A DNA stretch of 64,000 bases from Rhodocyclaceae bacterium (lineage in GTDB: Bacteria > Pseudomonadota > Gammaproteobacteria > Burkholderiales > Rhodocyclaceae): contig JACFMQ010000001.1 of assembly GCA_019455325.1 (NCBI GenBank), positions 197,071 to 261,070 of the forward strand, in the 5' to 3' direction. This document shows positions 56,101 to 64,000 of the stretch, piece by piece. Under the pieces are notes generated by a model. The model saw only the letters and a program-made list of their open reading frames with translations, made no database searches and was not told where the DNA came from. Every line of letters begins with the position of its first letter. Position 1 is the first letter of the stretch. Position numbers and translations under genes: made by a program.

Positions 56101-57435
56101 CTGGTGGGCTACAGCGTGGCTAAAACCGGTGCAACCAGCAGCATCAGCAAGGCTTGGGCCACCGGGGCCGTAAACGGCGGAGGATGGGAGGGCATCGGCG
56201 GGCTGGTGGGCCAGACCGAGATCCAGATGACGGGGGTAAACAGCATTGACCAGGCCTATGCCACCGGGGCCGTAAACGGAGAGTCGAGCAGCGGCGTCGG
56301 CGGGCTGGTAGGCCGCGCCGGCAACTCCACGACCATTACCAACGCCTATGCCACCGGGGCGGTGACGGGGAACGGTTCAGTCGGCGGGCTGGTGGGCTCT
56401 GCCGGCTCCGACATGACCATCGACAAGACCTACGCCACCGGGGCCGTGACGGGTGAGAGCAACGTCGGCGGACTGGTTGGTTATGTTAATGAGGAGGTCA
56501 ACGTCAGCGCGAGCTTCTGGGATACCGAGACCAGCGGGCAAACCGTCAGCGCCGGCGGCATCGGCCTGACCACCGCCGACCTGAAATCGCTCGCCACGTT
56601 CAACAGCGCCACGGAAGCGAACGGGAACGTCGATCCGACGTGGGACATTTCCGGCGTCGGCGGCGAAGCCACCGTCTGGCGCATCTACGAAGGCGATACC
56701 GCGCCGCTGCTGCGCCACTTCCTGAAGCCGCAAACGGTGACTTCCGTCGCCGACCACACCAAGCCGTATGACGGGATTCCCTACGCGGGCGGCAACGGCT
56801 ATGTCGCGCCCGACGCCGATCCGGCGGACATCTTCTACAGCGGCACCGCGCAGGGCGCGGTGGAGGAGGGCACCTACAGCATCCGCCTGTATTCGCATCA
56901 GCAGGGCTACGACCTGATCGGCAACCTCGCTGGCACGCTGACCATCGCGGAGGCGCCACCTCCACCTCCGCCGCCGCCACCACCACCACCACCACCTCCT
57001 CCTCCGCCCGATCCGACGCCGGAACCCGAGCTGCCTCCGCCGCCTCCGCCCGATCCGACGCCGGAGCCGGCACCGGAACCCGATCCAACGCCGATGCCCG
57101 ATCCAGCGCCGGAAGCGAGCGGAGTGCAGCCCTCGGGCGGTTCGGTCTGGCGCGCGCAGCAGCCTGAAACGGCGCCGCGACAGAGCGAAGGCGGGCCGCA
57201 GCAGGTGGCGGCGCAGTCGCAGGACAGCCAGGGTTCCTCGCTGCAATCCGGCGCCGGCCTGCCGCCGCGCATCGAGCAGGAATTGCGGCTGACCAACGAT
57301 TCCGGTGTGCTTTTCCTGGGTCTCGCGCCGGAGTACATCCGCCTCGCCTCGGGCAGCGAAGCCGGCGCGGGGACGCCGGGGGCCGCCGGGAACGCGTCGG
57401 GCGCCCCGGGCAATACGGCCGGCAGCGAAGACTGA
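53194..57435 (+). CDS. TPS exoprotein TpsA2 (filamentous-haemagglutinin-like, GLUG repeats)
   Basis: 1413 aa. ESPR signal (MNHTYRLVWNEESQRYVVAP), hydrophobic core, cleavage near FAQ (~residue 53). The TPS secretion domain spans ~55-330 with the intact NPNG motif at 141-144. An intermediate region is followed by about 16 GLUG repeats of core VGGLxG (residues ~580-1110) separated by ATGxVTG-type spacers. SASFWDTETSGQ leads into an MBG-like domain (VADHTKPYDGIPYAG, ~1176-1253), a run of 18 prolines, then PEP/PDP-rich sequence and a Ser/Gly/Ala tail. The fold is probably a long beta helix on the cell surface. An adhesin or aggregation role is likely by family but not shown. Start ATG chosen at the ESPR; upstream frame is tpsB shadow. 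Confidence 0.92.
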   Translation: MNHTYRLVWNEESQRYVVAPECARARGKRSGGSVFRSAVLALAAAFASPGFAQVPAENALPGGGQVVAGQAGISQSGNRMTIDQASHRAVIDWQSFDIGSQAAVQFKQPSTGAVALNRVVAGDASQIHGQLTANGQVWLVNPNGVFFGAGSRVSVGGLVASTMGITNADFMAGKAVFDRDGATGGIENHGEIVAADGGLVALLAPTVKNDGIVSARLGKVVLAAGDKIVLDLGADGLLSVAVDPATVRTLIENRQLIVADGGEVVMTGRAADALSASAVANHGTIQARTLAEREGRILLLADMEHGKVEVGGTLDASAPDGGNGGFIETSAARVSFDDAALITTKAGKNGKNGRWLIDPSDFTIAAEDGDMTGAFLSSSLGEGDVEIQSSAGETAGNGDIHVNDAVSWSENTLTLTAARDININAVMTASGDSKLVMNTGAANGADAGVDGGTVRVGLSEDGFAGRVDFPERSGTGFLTINGNGYTVIDSLGAQGSTTGTDLQGMSGNLAGYYALGSDIDASDTVGWNSGTGFTPVGLSYSAFTGAFDGLGHTIDNLTINRPTSYYVGLFGAIGQNAALRNVGLAGGSVTGQYMVGSLLGHGDGSVDGWLISINNVFSTANVTAGKAGNTSAVGGLAGMIAGSVTLSNAWSGGAVSGAGNKVGGLIGVIFGDNASIAIDNAWATGQVTGNDRVGGLVGELAPECDGSCNESSISISKVSASGNVTGRNEVGGLMGYIEHFYHEDSKFALADASASGDVVGSQYVGGLIGSNKAADGATIDISKVRASGEVTATGTHSGGLIGLSDNYGSTLTLTDAEASGNVVGSEYVGGLIGFNKADDDATIDISKVRASGTVTAEFGVVGGLIGYNFATYGATIDISDAGASGTVKGEGEGYLGDKAGGLVGESHITRGSRLSISNAWATGSVTGSSQVGGLIGESVVITFEGDSDVSIEDVWATGNVTGRGLNVGGLVGYSVAKTGATSSISKAWATGAVNGGGWEGIGGLVGQTEIQMTGVNSIDQAYATGAVNGESSSGVGGLVGRAGNSTTITNAYATGAVTGNGSVGGLVGSAGSDMTIDKTYATGAVTGESNVGGLVGYVNEEVNVSASFWDTETSGQTVSAGGIGLTTADLKSLATFNSATEANGNVDPTWDISGVGGEATVWRIYEGDTAPLLRHFLKPQTVTSVADHTKPYDGIPYAGGNGYVAPDADPADIFYSGTAQGAVEEGTYSIRLYSHQQGYDLIGNLAGTLTIAEAPPPPPPPPPPPPPPPPPPDPTPEPELPPPPPPDPTPEPAPEPDPTPMPDPAPEASGVQPSGGSVWRAQQPETAPRQSEGGPQQVAAQSQDSQGSSLQSGAGLPPRIEQELRLTNDSGVLFLGLAPEYIRLASGSEAGAGTPGAAGNASGAPGNTAGSED

Positions 57436-57489
57436 AAGCGGAAAGGGGGCGGGCCGCTTCCGCCTCTTTCCCTCGCGTCAGGCGTACTG

Positions 57490-57527
57490 AAACGACGAAG
57501 GCCGGTATTTCCCGGCCTTCGTCGTTT
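57490..57527 (+). terminator. Intrinsic terminator after tpsA2
   Basis: A 16-bp perfect stem (57490-57505 with 57512-57527) around loop TATTTC, GC core GGCCGG, ending in GTTT. Confidence 0.85.
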
Positions 57528-57587
57528 GCGGACCGGAAAGCCGCCTTCCCCGTGGCCGCCGGATCATTTCCCCGGATGGAGGCCGCC

Positions 57588-57777
57588 ATGCATGCCGCCG
57601 ACTTCGACCTCGCCGCCGCCCGCCGCTATGGCAGCCTGCGCCGGGAGCTTGAGCAGGCGGCACGCCGACACCCAGATCGCTGCGCATGCGCTGGCGCTCG
57701 GCGTCACCCTCGTAACCGACAATCTCCGGGAGTTTCAGCGGGTTGCCGGCCTGAAGCTGGCGAACTGGGCCGATTGA
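57588..57777 (+). pseudogene. Remnant of a VapC-type PIN-domain toxin gene
   Basis: Two adjacent frames together resemble the C-terminal half of VapC. FDLAAARRYGSLRRELEQA (about 57603-57659) is in one frame; DTQIAAHALALGVTLVTDNL followed by REFQRVAGLKLANW (about 57670-57774) is in the next. The frame change and missing bases fall near 57660, where VapC normally has a PIGPxD-like segment. The N-terminal catalytic half and any antitoxin gene are absent, so no functional toxin is expected. This remnant and the terminator are all I see between tpsA2 and the hydrolase gene (57436-57798). Confidence 0.7.
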
Positions 57778-57798
57778 TCTCCATCGAGGCGGCCCGCC

Positions 57799-58779
57799 TC
57801 ACTGCCCGGCCGCCTTCGGCAGCGGCGAGAACTCGATCGGCACCCAACTGTAGCTGCCCTTGCCTTCCGCCCGCACGTGGCCGATGCCGGGGAAGGGCAG
57901 ATGCATGCCGGCCACCAGCGTCCTGCTCGCCGCCGCCGATTTCATGATCTCGCGGCGGGTGGCGATGGCCTGCTTCTGGTCGACGTCGAACTCGATCGAG
58001 ACGCCGGGCCTGGCGAACTGCACGGCGTGCGAATGCACCAGGTCGCCCCAGATCAGCAGCTTCCTGCCGTCGGACTCGACGGCGTAGGCCGTGTGCCCCG
58101 GCGTGTGGCCGTTGGCGGCCACCGCGCGGATGCCCGGCACCAGTTGGCTGCCGTCGGCGAAGGGCTGCCAGCGGCCGACGGCCTGATACGGCGCCGCCGT
58201 GTCGCGCGCCATCTTGAAGAAGGGCTTCATGCCCTCCGGCGCCTTGTCCGCCGCCTGCTGCGACAGCCAGAAATCGTGGTCGGCGCGCGGCACCATGACC
58301 CGCGCCTTCGGAAAGACCGGCCGCCCGCTGGCGTCGTTCAGCCCGCCCATGTGGTCGCCGTGCAGGTGCGTGATGACCACCGTGTCCACCTGCGCCGGAT
58401 CGTAGCCGGACGCCTTCATGTTCTCCAGCACGTGGCCGAGCGACGGCCCGAACAGCTTGGCCGCGCCGGCGTCGACCAGCACCAGGTGGCGGCCGGTGTT
58501 GATCAGGTAGGCGTTCACCGCCGTCTGCATCTTCGGGCTGCCGACGAACATGCGCGACAGCAGGCGCTGCAGATCCTCCGGGCTGGCGTTCTTGAGCAGC
58601 TTGGCGTCGAGCTCGATGGCGCCGTCGAACAGCGCGGTGACCTCGAACTGGCCGAGCGCCATGCGGTAGTAGCCGGGAACCTGCGTCTGCGCCATCGGCG
58701 CCTGGGCGCGGGCGAGCGACGGCAGGCCGAGGAGCGCGGCGAGCATGAGCGGGAGCAGGGGGAGGAAGAAGCGGCGCAT
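57799..58779 (-). CDS. Secreted metallo-beta-lactamase-fold hydrolase
   Basis: 326 aa. Signal peptide (FFLPLLPLMLAALLGLPSLA, cleavage near ARA), so probably periplasmic. Zinc motif THLHGDHMGGL at about residue 130; further ligands in VAANGHTPGHTAY and LIWGDLVHSHAV; late AGMHLPFPGIGHV. The layout fits the MBL-fold family that includes lactonase-like and alkylsulfatase-like hydrolases, but the substrate cannot be read off. ATG at 58779 starts the signal peptide; the open frame upstream is antisense to actP. Convergent with the VapC remnant. Confidence 0.88.
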   Translation of the reverse strand: MRRFFLPLLPLMLAALLGLPSLARAQAPMAQTQVPGYYRMALGQFEVTALFDGAIELDAKLLKNASPEDLQRLLSRMFVGSPKMQTAVNAYLINTGRHLVLVDAGAAKLFGPSLGHVLENMKASGYDPAQVDTVVITHLHGDHMGGLNDASGRPVFPKARVMVPRADHDFWLSQQAADKAPEGMKPFFKMARDTAAPYQAVGRWQPFADGSQLVPGIRAVAANGHTPGHTAYAVESDGRKLLIWGDLVHSHAVQFARPGVSIEFDVDQKQAIATRREIMKSAAASRTLVAGMHLPFPGIGHVRAEGKGSYSWVPIEFSPLPKAAGQ

Positions 58780-59057
58780 GGGTGGGTCTCCGTTTGGGGA
58801 AGGTGTTTCGGCTCGGCGGCGTTCTATTAAAACGAATCGAAAGACACAAATGGAAATAGGCCGATTCCCAGGAGAAGCGCCCATCTTTGCAAGATCGATC
58901 CAACCGCGTGGACGAATGCCGGCAGGATACAAACGCGGCACGCGCATGTCGAGCGGGACACCTGTTTCCGCGTGCAGCCGTTCATAAGAAAAAAGCCGGT
59001 CGCGAAGACCGGCTTTTCCTTTGCCACGGTCAGGCGGCAGCGCCGCCCCGCGGACGA
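58780..59057. other. Intergenic region between hydrolase and acetate operon
   Basis: 278 bases without a credible gene. It contains the hydrolase 5' region and, at 58991-59017, the actP terminator. An open frame crossing it on the minus strand lacks codon bias and runs antisense into actP. Confidence 0.7.
58991..59017 (-). terminator. Intrinsic terminator after actP
   Basis: On the minus strand AAAAGCCGGT (59017 to 59008) pairs with ACCGGCTTTT (59000 to 58991) around a 7-base loop, followed by further T residues and TTCTTA. Ends the acetate operon 40 bases after the actP stop. Confidence 0.85.
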
Positions 59058-60731
59058 TCAGTGCGCCGACGCCGCAGCCGCCCCGAGCCCCGTCTGGGCG
59101 CGGATGTACTGCTCCTCGAAGGCTTCCGCTTCCTTCGCTGCCTGCGCGCTCCTGTCGGTGACCGACACCAGCCAGGTGACGAGGAACGCGGCGCTCATCG
59201 AGAACAGCGCCGGGTGGTCGTAGGGGAAGATGGCCTGCGCGTTGCCGAGCACCTTCACCCACACCGCCGGCGACAGGATGACCAGGCCGACCGCCGTGAC
59301 GAGGCCGGCGATGCCGCCCCACAGCGCGCCGCGCGTGGTCAGCCCCTGCCAGTACATGGAGAGGATGAGCACCGGGAAGTTGACCGAGGCGGCGACGCCG
59401 AAGGTCAGCGCGACGAGGAAGGCGATGTTCTGGTCCTTGAACAGGATGCCGACGGCGATGGCGACCAGTCCGATGCCGATGGTGGCGATCTTCGACACGC
59501 GCATCTCGGAGAGGGCGTCGACCTGCCCCTTCTTGATCACGCGGGCGTAGAGGTCGTGCGAGATCGCCGAGGCGCCGGCCAGCGCCAGGCCCGAGACCAC
59601 CGCCAGGATGGTGGCGAAGGCCACGGCCGACAGGAAGCCGAGGAAGATGTCGCCGCCCACGGCCTTGGCCAGGTGCATCACCGGCATGTTGCCGCCGCCG
59701 ATGATCTTGCCGCCGACCTGGCCGCCCTCGAAGAAGCGCGGGTCCTGGCCGACAATGACGATCGCCGAGATGCCGAGCACCGCCACGACGAGGAAGAAGA
59801 AGCCGATGAAGCCGGTGGCGTAGAACACCGACTTGCGCGCTTCCTTGGCGTTCGGCACGGTGAAGAAGCGCATCAGGATGTGCGGCAGGCCGGCGGTGCC
59901 GAAGAGCAGGCCGAGCGACAGCGACACGGCCGACACCGGATCGGCGAGCAGCGAGCCGGGGCCCATGATCGCCGGGCCTTCCTTGTGCGCGGCGACGGCG
60001 GTCGAGAACAGCTTCTCGAACGAGAAGCCGAACTGGGCGAAGGCGAGCAGCATCAAGAGCGTGCCGCCGCCGAGCAGCAGCACGGCCTTGATGATCTGCA
60101 CCCAGGTGGTGGCGACCATGCCGCCGAAGGTGACGTACACCATCATCAGCAGGCCGACGGCGATCACCGCGTAGTTGTACTCCAGCCCGAACAGCAACTG
60201 GATCAACTGGCCGGCGCCGACCATCTGCACGATCAGGTAGAAGCAGACCACGGTCAGCGAGCCGAAGGCGGCGAAAGTGCGGATCTTGCTCTGGTCGAGG
60301 CGGTAGGAGGCGATGTCGGCGAAGGTGAACTTGCCGAGGTTCCTCAGGCGCTCGGCCATCAGGAAGAGGATGATCGGCCAGCCGACGAAGAAGCTGATGG
60401 TGTAGATGAAGCCGTCGAAGCCCTTGGCGTAGATCAGGCTGGACAGGCCGAGCAGCGTCGCCGCCGACATGTAGTCGCCGGCGATGGCGAGCCCGTTCTG
60501 GAAGCCGGTGATGCCGCCGCCGGCGGTGTAGAAGTCGGCCGCCGACTTGGTCTTGTTCGCCGCCCAGTAGGTGATGCCGAGCGTGGCCAGGACGAAGACG
60601 AGGAACATGGCGATGGCCGAGACGTTCACCGGCTGCTTCTCGACGCCTTCCATGGCGCCGGGCGCGGCGAAGGCGGTGGCGGCGAGGAGGGCGAGCGCGG
60701 CGCCGCCGGCGATTCGGGCGAGGCGGTTCAT
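59058..60731 (-). CDS. actP: Acetate permease ActP (sodium:solute symporter)
   Basis: 557 aa SSS-family transporter for acetate and short-chain carboxylates. Cleavable N-terminal segment ([14 protein letters not shown]) plus about 13 membrane helices. Diagnostic stretches: [59 protein letters not shown] and [21 protein letters not shown]. Overlaps the DUF485 gene by 4 bases, the standard yjcH-actP pair. Here the pair follows a CoA-transferase gene rather than acs. Confidence 0.95.
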   Translation of the reverse strand: MNRLARIAGGAALALLAATAFAAPGAMEGVEKQPVNVSAIAMFLVFVLATLGITYWAANKTKSAADFYTAGGGITGFQNGLAIAGDYMSAATLLGLSSLIYAKGFDGFIYTISFFVGWPIILFLMAERLRNLGKFTFADIASYRLDQSKIRTFAAFGSLTVVCFYLIVQMVGAGQLIQLLFGLEYNYAVIAVGLLMMVYVTFGGMVATTWVQIIKAVLLLGGGTLLMLLAFAQFGFSFEKLFSTAVAAHKEGPAIMGPGSLLADPVSAVSLSLGLLFGTAGLPHILMRFFTVPNAKEARKSVFYATGFIGFFFLVVAVLGISAIVIVGQDPRFFEGGQVGGKIIGGGNMPVMHLAKAVGGDIFLGFLSAVAFATILAVVSGLALAGASAISHDLYARVIKKGQVDALSEMRVSKIATIGIGLVAIAVGILFKDQNIAFLVALTFGVAASVNFPVLILSMYWQGLTTRGALWGGIAGLVTAVGLVILSPAVWVKVLGNAQAIFPYDHPALFSMSAAFLVTWLVSVTDRSAQAAKEAEAFEEQYIRAQTGLGAAAASAH

Positions 60732-61039
60732 CGCGCGGCCTCCCTGAGCACGTCCTGCGTCAGTTCGTCGAATTCACTGTTGGCGCGGCGGATGTAGATG
60801 CCGGTGAGCAGCCAGGAGCCGATCACCAGCAGCGCGCCGAGCGGCCAGGCGATGGTGACGATGCTGTCGCCCAGCGTGCGGTGCAGGGCCGTCGGGTTGA
60901 AGGCGACGACCATCATGAAGCCGTAGTACGGCACGAGGACGAACAGCGAGAGCACGAGCGCGAAGCGCGTGCGGCGGGCGATCAGCTCGGCGAATTTCGG
61001 ATGCTGCCGGATCCGTTGCTGGACCGTGGATTGCGACAT
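60728..61039 (-). CDS. DUF485 inner-membrane protein (YjcH-like)
   Basis: 103 aa with two membrane helices ([20 protein letters not shown] and [20 protein letters not shown]) and cytosolic ends. The motif [16 protein letters not shown] is typical of DUF485. These small proteins almost always precede ActP and may be accessory subunits; the function is not established. Ribosome binding site GAAGGAGG. Overlaps actP by 4 bases. Confidence 0.92.
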   Translation of the reverse strand: MSQSTVQQRIRQHPKFAELIARRTRFALVLSLFVLVPYYGFMMVVAFNPTALHRTLGDSIVTIAWPLGALLVIGSWLLTGIYIRRANSEFDELTQDVLREAAR

Positions 61040-61084
61040 GTTGCCTCCTTCGTGTGGGATGTTGCGAAATAGGTCAGCGCGGGG

Positions 61085-62380
61085 TCAGAGCAGGTTCATC
61101 TTCTTCGCCGCCTCGCGCAGCTCGCCGCGGAAATCCGGGTGGGCGATGGCGATCAGCGCGGCGGCGCGCTGCTTGGCGCTCTTGCCGCGCAGTTGGGCGA
61201 CGCCGTATTCGGTGACGACGTAGTTCACGTCGTTCTTGCCGGTCGTCACGTGCGTGCCCGGCGTCAGCGTCGGTACGATGCGCGAGATGCTGTTCTCCTT
61301 GGCCGTCGACGGCAGCACGATGAAGGCCTTGCCGCCGTTCGAGCGGTTCGCCGCGCGCACGAAATCGGCCTGGCCGCCGGTGCCGGAGTAGGGCTTGAAG
61401 CCGAGGCTTTCCGAGCCGCACTGGCCGACCATGTCGACCTGCATGGTCGCGTTGATGGCGTGCAGGTTGTCGTTCTGGCCGGCGAGGAAGGGATCGTTGG
61501 TGAAGTCGACCGGGTGCATCTCCAGCGACGGGTTGCGGTGCATGAACCGGTAGAGCTTCTTCGAACCGAGCGCGAAGGTCGCCAGCATCTTGCCGCGGTG
61601 GTAATTCTTCCGGCGGTTGGTGACGACGCCGGCCTCGACCAGGGTCATGATGCCGTCGCCGACCATTTCGGTATGGACGCCGAGGTCGTGCTTGTCGGTG
61701 AGCTGCATGACCACCGCGTCCGGGATGCCGCCGTAGCCGATCTGCAAGGTGGCGCCGTTCGGGATCAGCTCGGCGACGTACTTGCCGATGGCTTCCTGCA
61801 CCGGGCCGATCTTCGGCAGGCCGACTTCCAGCACCGGCTCCTCGCTCTCGACCAGCGCCGCCACCTGCGAGATGTGCACGTGGCAGTCGCCGTTGGCGAA
61901 GGGCACGTTCGGGTTCACTTCGAGGACCACGGCGCGCGCCTTGGCGACCGCGGCCATGGTGTAGTCGGCGCCGAGGGAGAGCGAGAAATAGCCGTGCTCG
62001 TCCATCGGTGAGGCCATGCTGAAGACCACGTCGGCCGGAATCAGGTCGCGCTTGATCAGCGCCGGAATTTCCGAGAAATAGTTCGGGATGAAGTCGATCC
62101 AGCCCTCCTGGCCGCCGGGGCGCGAGACGCCGCCGTAGAAGTAGGCGGTGTGGCGGACGTGCTCGGCGGTCTCCGGGTCGAAGTAGCCGTACTTCCGGAG
62201 CGGCAGGATCTGCACCACTTCCACGTCGCGGAAGTCGCGCCGCTGCTCGGAGAGCGCCGCGAGCAGCGCCGGCGGCTCGCCGACCCCGGTCGGCACGACG
62301 ATGGTGTCGCCGTTCTGCACCTGGCGCACGGCGTCGGCCGCGCTCATTCGTTTTTGCTGGTACTGGGACTGGAAGGACAT
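61085..62380 (-). CDS. Acetyl-CoA hydrolase / acetate CoA-transferase family protein
   Basis: 431 aa. Family enzymes hydrolyse acetyl-CoA or exchange CoA between acetate and succinyl-CoA. Seen: GDTIVVPTGVGEPPALLAAL (N-terminal CoA-transferase half), IQ/LQIGYGGIPDAVVMQLTDK, HTEMVGDGIMTLVEAGVVTN with the active-site Glu region, and GTGGQADFVRAANRSNGGKAF. Given ActP next door, activation of imported acetate by succinyl-CoA:acetate CoA-transfer is a reasonable reading, but sequence alone does not separate hydrolase from transferase. First gene of the operon with DUF485 and actP; ribosome binding site AAAGGAGC. Confidence 0.88.
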   Translation of the reverse strand: MSFQSQYQQKRMSAADAVRQVQNGDTIVVPTGVGEPPALLAALSEQRRDFRDVEVVQILPLRKYGYFDPETAEHVRHTAYFYGGVSRPGGQEGWIDFIPNYFSEIPALIKRDLIPADVVFSMASPMDEHGYFSLSLGADYTMAAVAKARAVVLEVNPNVPFANGDCHVHISQVAALVESEEPVLEVGLPKIGPVQEAIGKYVAELIPNGATLQIGYGGIPDAVVMQLTDKHDLGVHTEMVGDGIMTLVEAGVVTNRRKNYHRGKMLATFALGSKKLYRFMHRNPSLEMHPVDFTNDPFLAGQNDNLHAINATMQVDMVGQCGSESLGFKPYSGTGGQADFVRAANRSNGGKAFIVLPSTAKENSISRIVPTLTPGTHVTTGKNDVNYVVTEYGVAQLRGKSAKQRAAALIAIAHPDFRGELREAAKKMNLL

Positions 62381-62604
62381 CTGCCGCGCTCCTTTGTTAC
62401 AGGTCTCGATGGCGGACCGGGGAGCGCGTCCCGGCCGTCGCCCGCCCTGTGCGCGGACAACCGCCGGGCGGTATGCGGCGGCGGAACCGGAGTGTCTCCT
62501 CGGCATTGCATTCTGCTTTTCCGGTCCCGGTCCGCCTGGATCGGCGTCCGAAACTCGTGGCGAAGGAGGATGGCAGGAGACCCTTGCACAACTATTCACG
62601 AAAA

Positions 62605-62619
62605 GTAACGAATCGTTAC
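62605..62619. promoter_or_regulatory. Dyad in the acetate operon / kinase divergent region
   Basis: GTAACGAATCGTTAC is a perfect 15-base palindrome about a central A, 40 bases before the kinase ATG and 225 bases from the CoA-transferase start. A binding site for an unknown regulator is possible. The rest of the 279-base divergent gap is GC-rich, with no other element I can name. Confidence 0.4.
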
Positions 62620-62659
62620 AAGCCGGCGGCAGGCGGACCGGCTGGCCTAGAATCACGGG

Positions 62660-64000
62660 ATGAGCGAAGGGCGAACGAACGACGAAGAACGGCAGCGGCT
62701 CGCCGCCGAGCGGCATCGCTACGAGATGCTGCAGGTCGGCCTCGACCTGCTCGACCAGGGGCTGACGGTGTTCGACGGCAACCTGCGGATGGCGGCGTGG
62801 AACGACACCTTCCTGCGCCTGCTCGATTTCCCGCGCGAAATGGCCTTCGTCGGCGCCGACTTCGAGAGCTTCATCCGCTACAACGCCGAGCGCGGCGAGT
62901 ACGGCCCGGGCGACTCCGAGGCGCAGGTCGCCCTGCGCGTGGACGCGGCGCGGCGCTTCAGCTCGCACGTCGCCGAGCGCGTCCGGCCGGACGGGCGGAT
63001 TCTCTTCGTGCGCGGCGAGCCGCTGCCGCACGAGGGCTTCGTCACGCTGTACACCGACGTCACCGAGCAGCGCAGCATCGACAAGCTGCTGCGCCACCAG
63101 ACCACCGAGCTGGAAGAACGCGTCGCCCGCCGTACCGCGCAACTGGAGAACGCCAACGCGGTGCTCTCGCGGGTGAACGAGGAAAAGACGCAGATCGCCG
63201 CGGCGCTCAGGCGCAGCGAGGAGCGCATCCGCCTGATCACCGACACCATCCCGGCGATGATCGGCTACTTCGACAAGAACGAGATCTTCCGCTACGCCAA
63301 CCGCGGCTACGCCGACTGGTTCGGCGTCGACATCGCCCGCTTCATCGGCTACACCATCCGCGCCGTGGTCGGCGAGACGGTCTACAACCGCGTCCGCGAC
63401 AACGTGCGGCTGGCGCTGACCGGCCGCCAGGTGACCTACGAGTACATCATCGAACGGCTCGGCCGGACCATGACCGCGCGCAGCACGCTGGTGCCGGAGA
63501 TCGGGGCGGACGGCGAGGTGCTCGGCTGCTTCGTCTTCGCCTACGACGTCACCGAGCAGAAGCGGATGCAGCTCGCGCTGGTGCAGGCGCAGAAGATGGA
63601 CGCCATCGGCCAGCTCACCGGCGGCCTGGCGCACGACTTCAACAACCTGCTGACGGTGGTCATCGGCAACCTCGCCGCGCTGCAGGAGCGCCTCGGCGAC
63701 CAGGCCGAGGTCCGCGAATTCACCGAGCCGGCGCTGCAGTCGGCGCGCCGCGGCGTGCAGTTGATCCGCCGTCTGCAGACCTTCTCGCGACAGCAGCCGC
63801 TGGAGCCGATGACGGTGGACGTCGCCCGCCTGATCGTCGAGCTGACGACGCTGATCGAGCGCTCGCTGCCGGAGTCGATCGAAATCTCCGTGGATCTGTC
63901 CGAGGCGCCGATGCACTGCCTGGTCGACCCCGGCCAACTGGAGAGCGCGCTGCTCAACTTCGCGCTCAACGCGCGCGACGCGATGCCCGACGGCGGCCGC
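62660..64000 (+). CDS. Double-PAS sensor histidine kinase (3' end outside window)
   Basis: 447 codons present, open at the window edge. PAS_7-like domain, residues ~20-130 (LDLLDQGLTVFDGNLRMAAW). A coiled coil follows (~140-185, TELEERVARRTAQLENANAV), then a second PAS (~190-305, RLITDTIPAMIGYFDKNEIF) ending YDVTEQKRMQ. The HisKA domain has the phospho-His in LTGGLAHDFNNLLTVVIGNL (about residue 325), and the ATPase N-box begins LLNFALNARDAMPDGG. No membrane segment is seen, so it is probably cytosolic. A receiver domain may follow outside the window, as is common for this H-box type. Divergent from the acetate operon. Confidence 0.9.
   Translation, partial: MSEGRTNDEERQRLAAERHRYEMLQVGLDLLDQGLTVFDGNLRMAAWNDTFLRLLDFPREMAFVGADFESFIRYNAERGEYGPGDSEAQVALRVDAARRFSSHVAERVRPDGRILFVRGEPLPHEGFVTLYTDVTEQRSIDKLLRHQTTELEERVARRTAQLENANAVLSRVNEEKTQIAAALRRSEERIRLITDTIPAMIGYFDKNEIFRYANRGYADWFGVDIARFIGYTIRAVVGETVYNRVRDNVRLALTGRQVTYEYIIERLGRTMTARSTLVPEIGADGEVLGCFVFAYDVTEQKRMQLALVQAQKMDAIGQLTGGLAHDFNNLLTVVIGNLAALQERLGDQAEVREFTEPALQSARRGVQLIRRLQTFSRQQPLEPMTVDVARLIVELTTLIERSLPESIEISVDLSEAPMHCLVDPGQLESALLNFALNARDAMPDGGR

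Noticed and set aside
58887-60797. 636-aa open frame antisense to actP
   Set aside because: Highly charged antisense sequence; the membrane protein ActP is clearly encoded on the minus strand.

Overview
The window is GC-rich, densely coded chromosomal DNA from a Gram-negative bacterium. Gene content and order (rpsB-tsf-pyrH-frr-uppS-cdsA-dxr-rseP-bamA-skp-lpxD-fabZ-lpxA-lpxB-rnhB, with map-glnD divergent) and the protein sequences suggest a betaproteobacterium, probably Rhodocyclales. That placement is inference; there is no rRNA in the window.

Layout. 1-7189 (+): 3' end of smc, then zipA, ligA, galU, a hypoxanthine-type phosphoribosyltransferase and a methylthioinosine phosphorylase, all overlapping or abutting. 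7202-10593 (-): glnD and map. 10702-25859 (+): the translation / isoprenoid / envelope superoperon, preceded by an rpsB leader that can fold as a pseudoknot over the ribosome binding site, and ending in rnhB and a SpoU-type RNA methyltransferase. 25853-36000: a C3-carbon block with ppsR and ppc (-), a lutA-lutC-lutB lactate oxidation operon (-), a divergent GntR/LldR regulator with two matching operator palindromes, and ppsA (+). Two copies of a palindromic CGCAGAG-type intergenic repeat lie here. 36142-36528: a DUF3597 protein.

36561-57435 is the accessory part. A divergent 7TMR-DISM histidine kinase / response regulator pair is followed by two related two-partner-secretion (TPS) loci. Both loci start with the same ~167-bp promoter segment, which carries four tandem 10-bp repeats ending about 17 bp before a -10 box. 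The first locus has lost its transporter gene except for the first ~50 bases, and its exoprotein gene (tpsA1) is cut in two by an 8.76-kb Tn3/Tn21-family transposon. The element has perfect 38-bp inverted repeats and a perfect 5-bp target duplication (AACAT). It carries an arsenic operon (arsR, arsC, arsD, arsA, a CBS-domain gene, arsB), with tnpR at one end and tnpA at the other. The second locus (tpsB-tpsA2) is intact and encodes a 1413-aa GLUG-repeat exoprotein with a polyproline tail.

57490-64000: a terminator, a broken VapC-type toxin remnant, a secreted metallo-beta-lactamase-fold hydrolase, an acetate operon (acetyl-CoA hydrolase/CoA-transferase, DUF485 protein, ActP permease; all -), and a divergent double-PAS histidine kinase that runs off the end of the window.

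The candidate 'system' is the TPS locus with its adjacent two-component pair and repeated promoter module. The parts are known families, but the proposed wiring and the decay/insertion history are read from this sequence.
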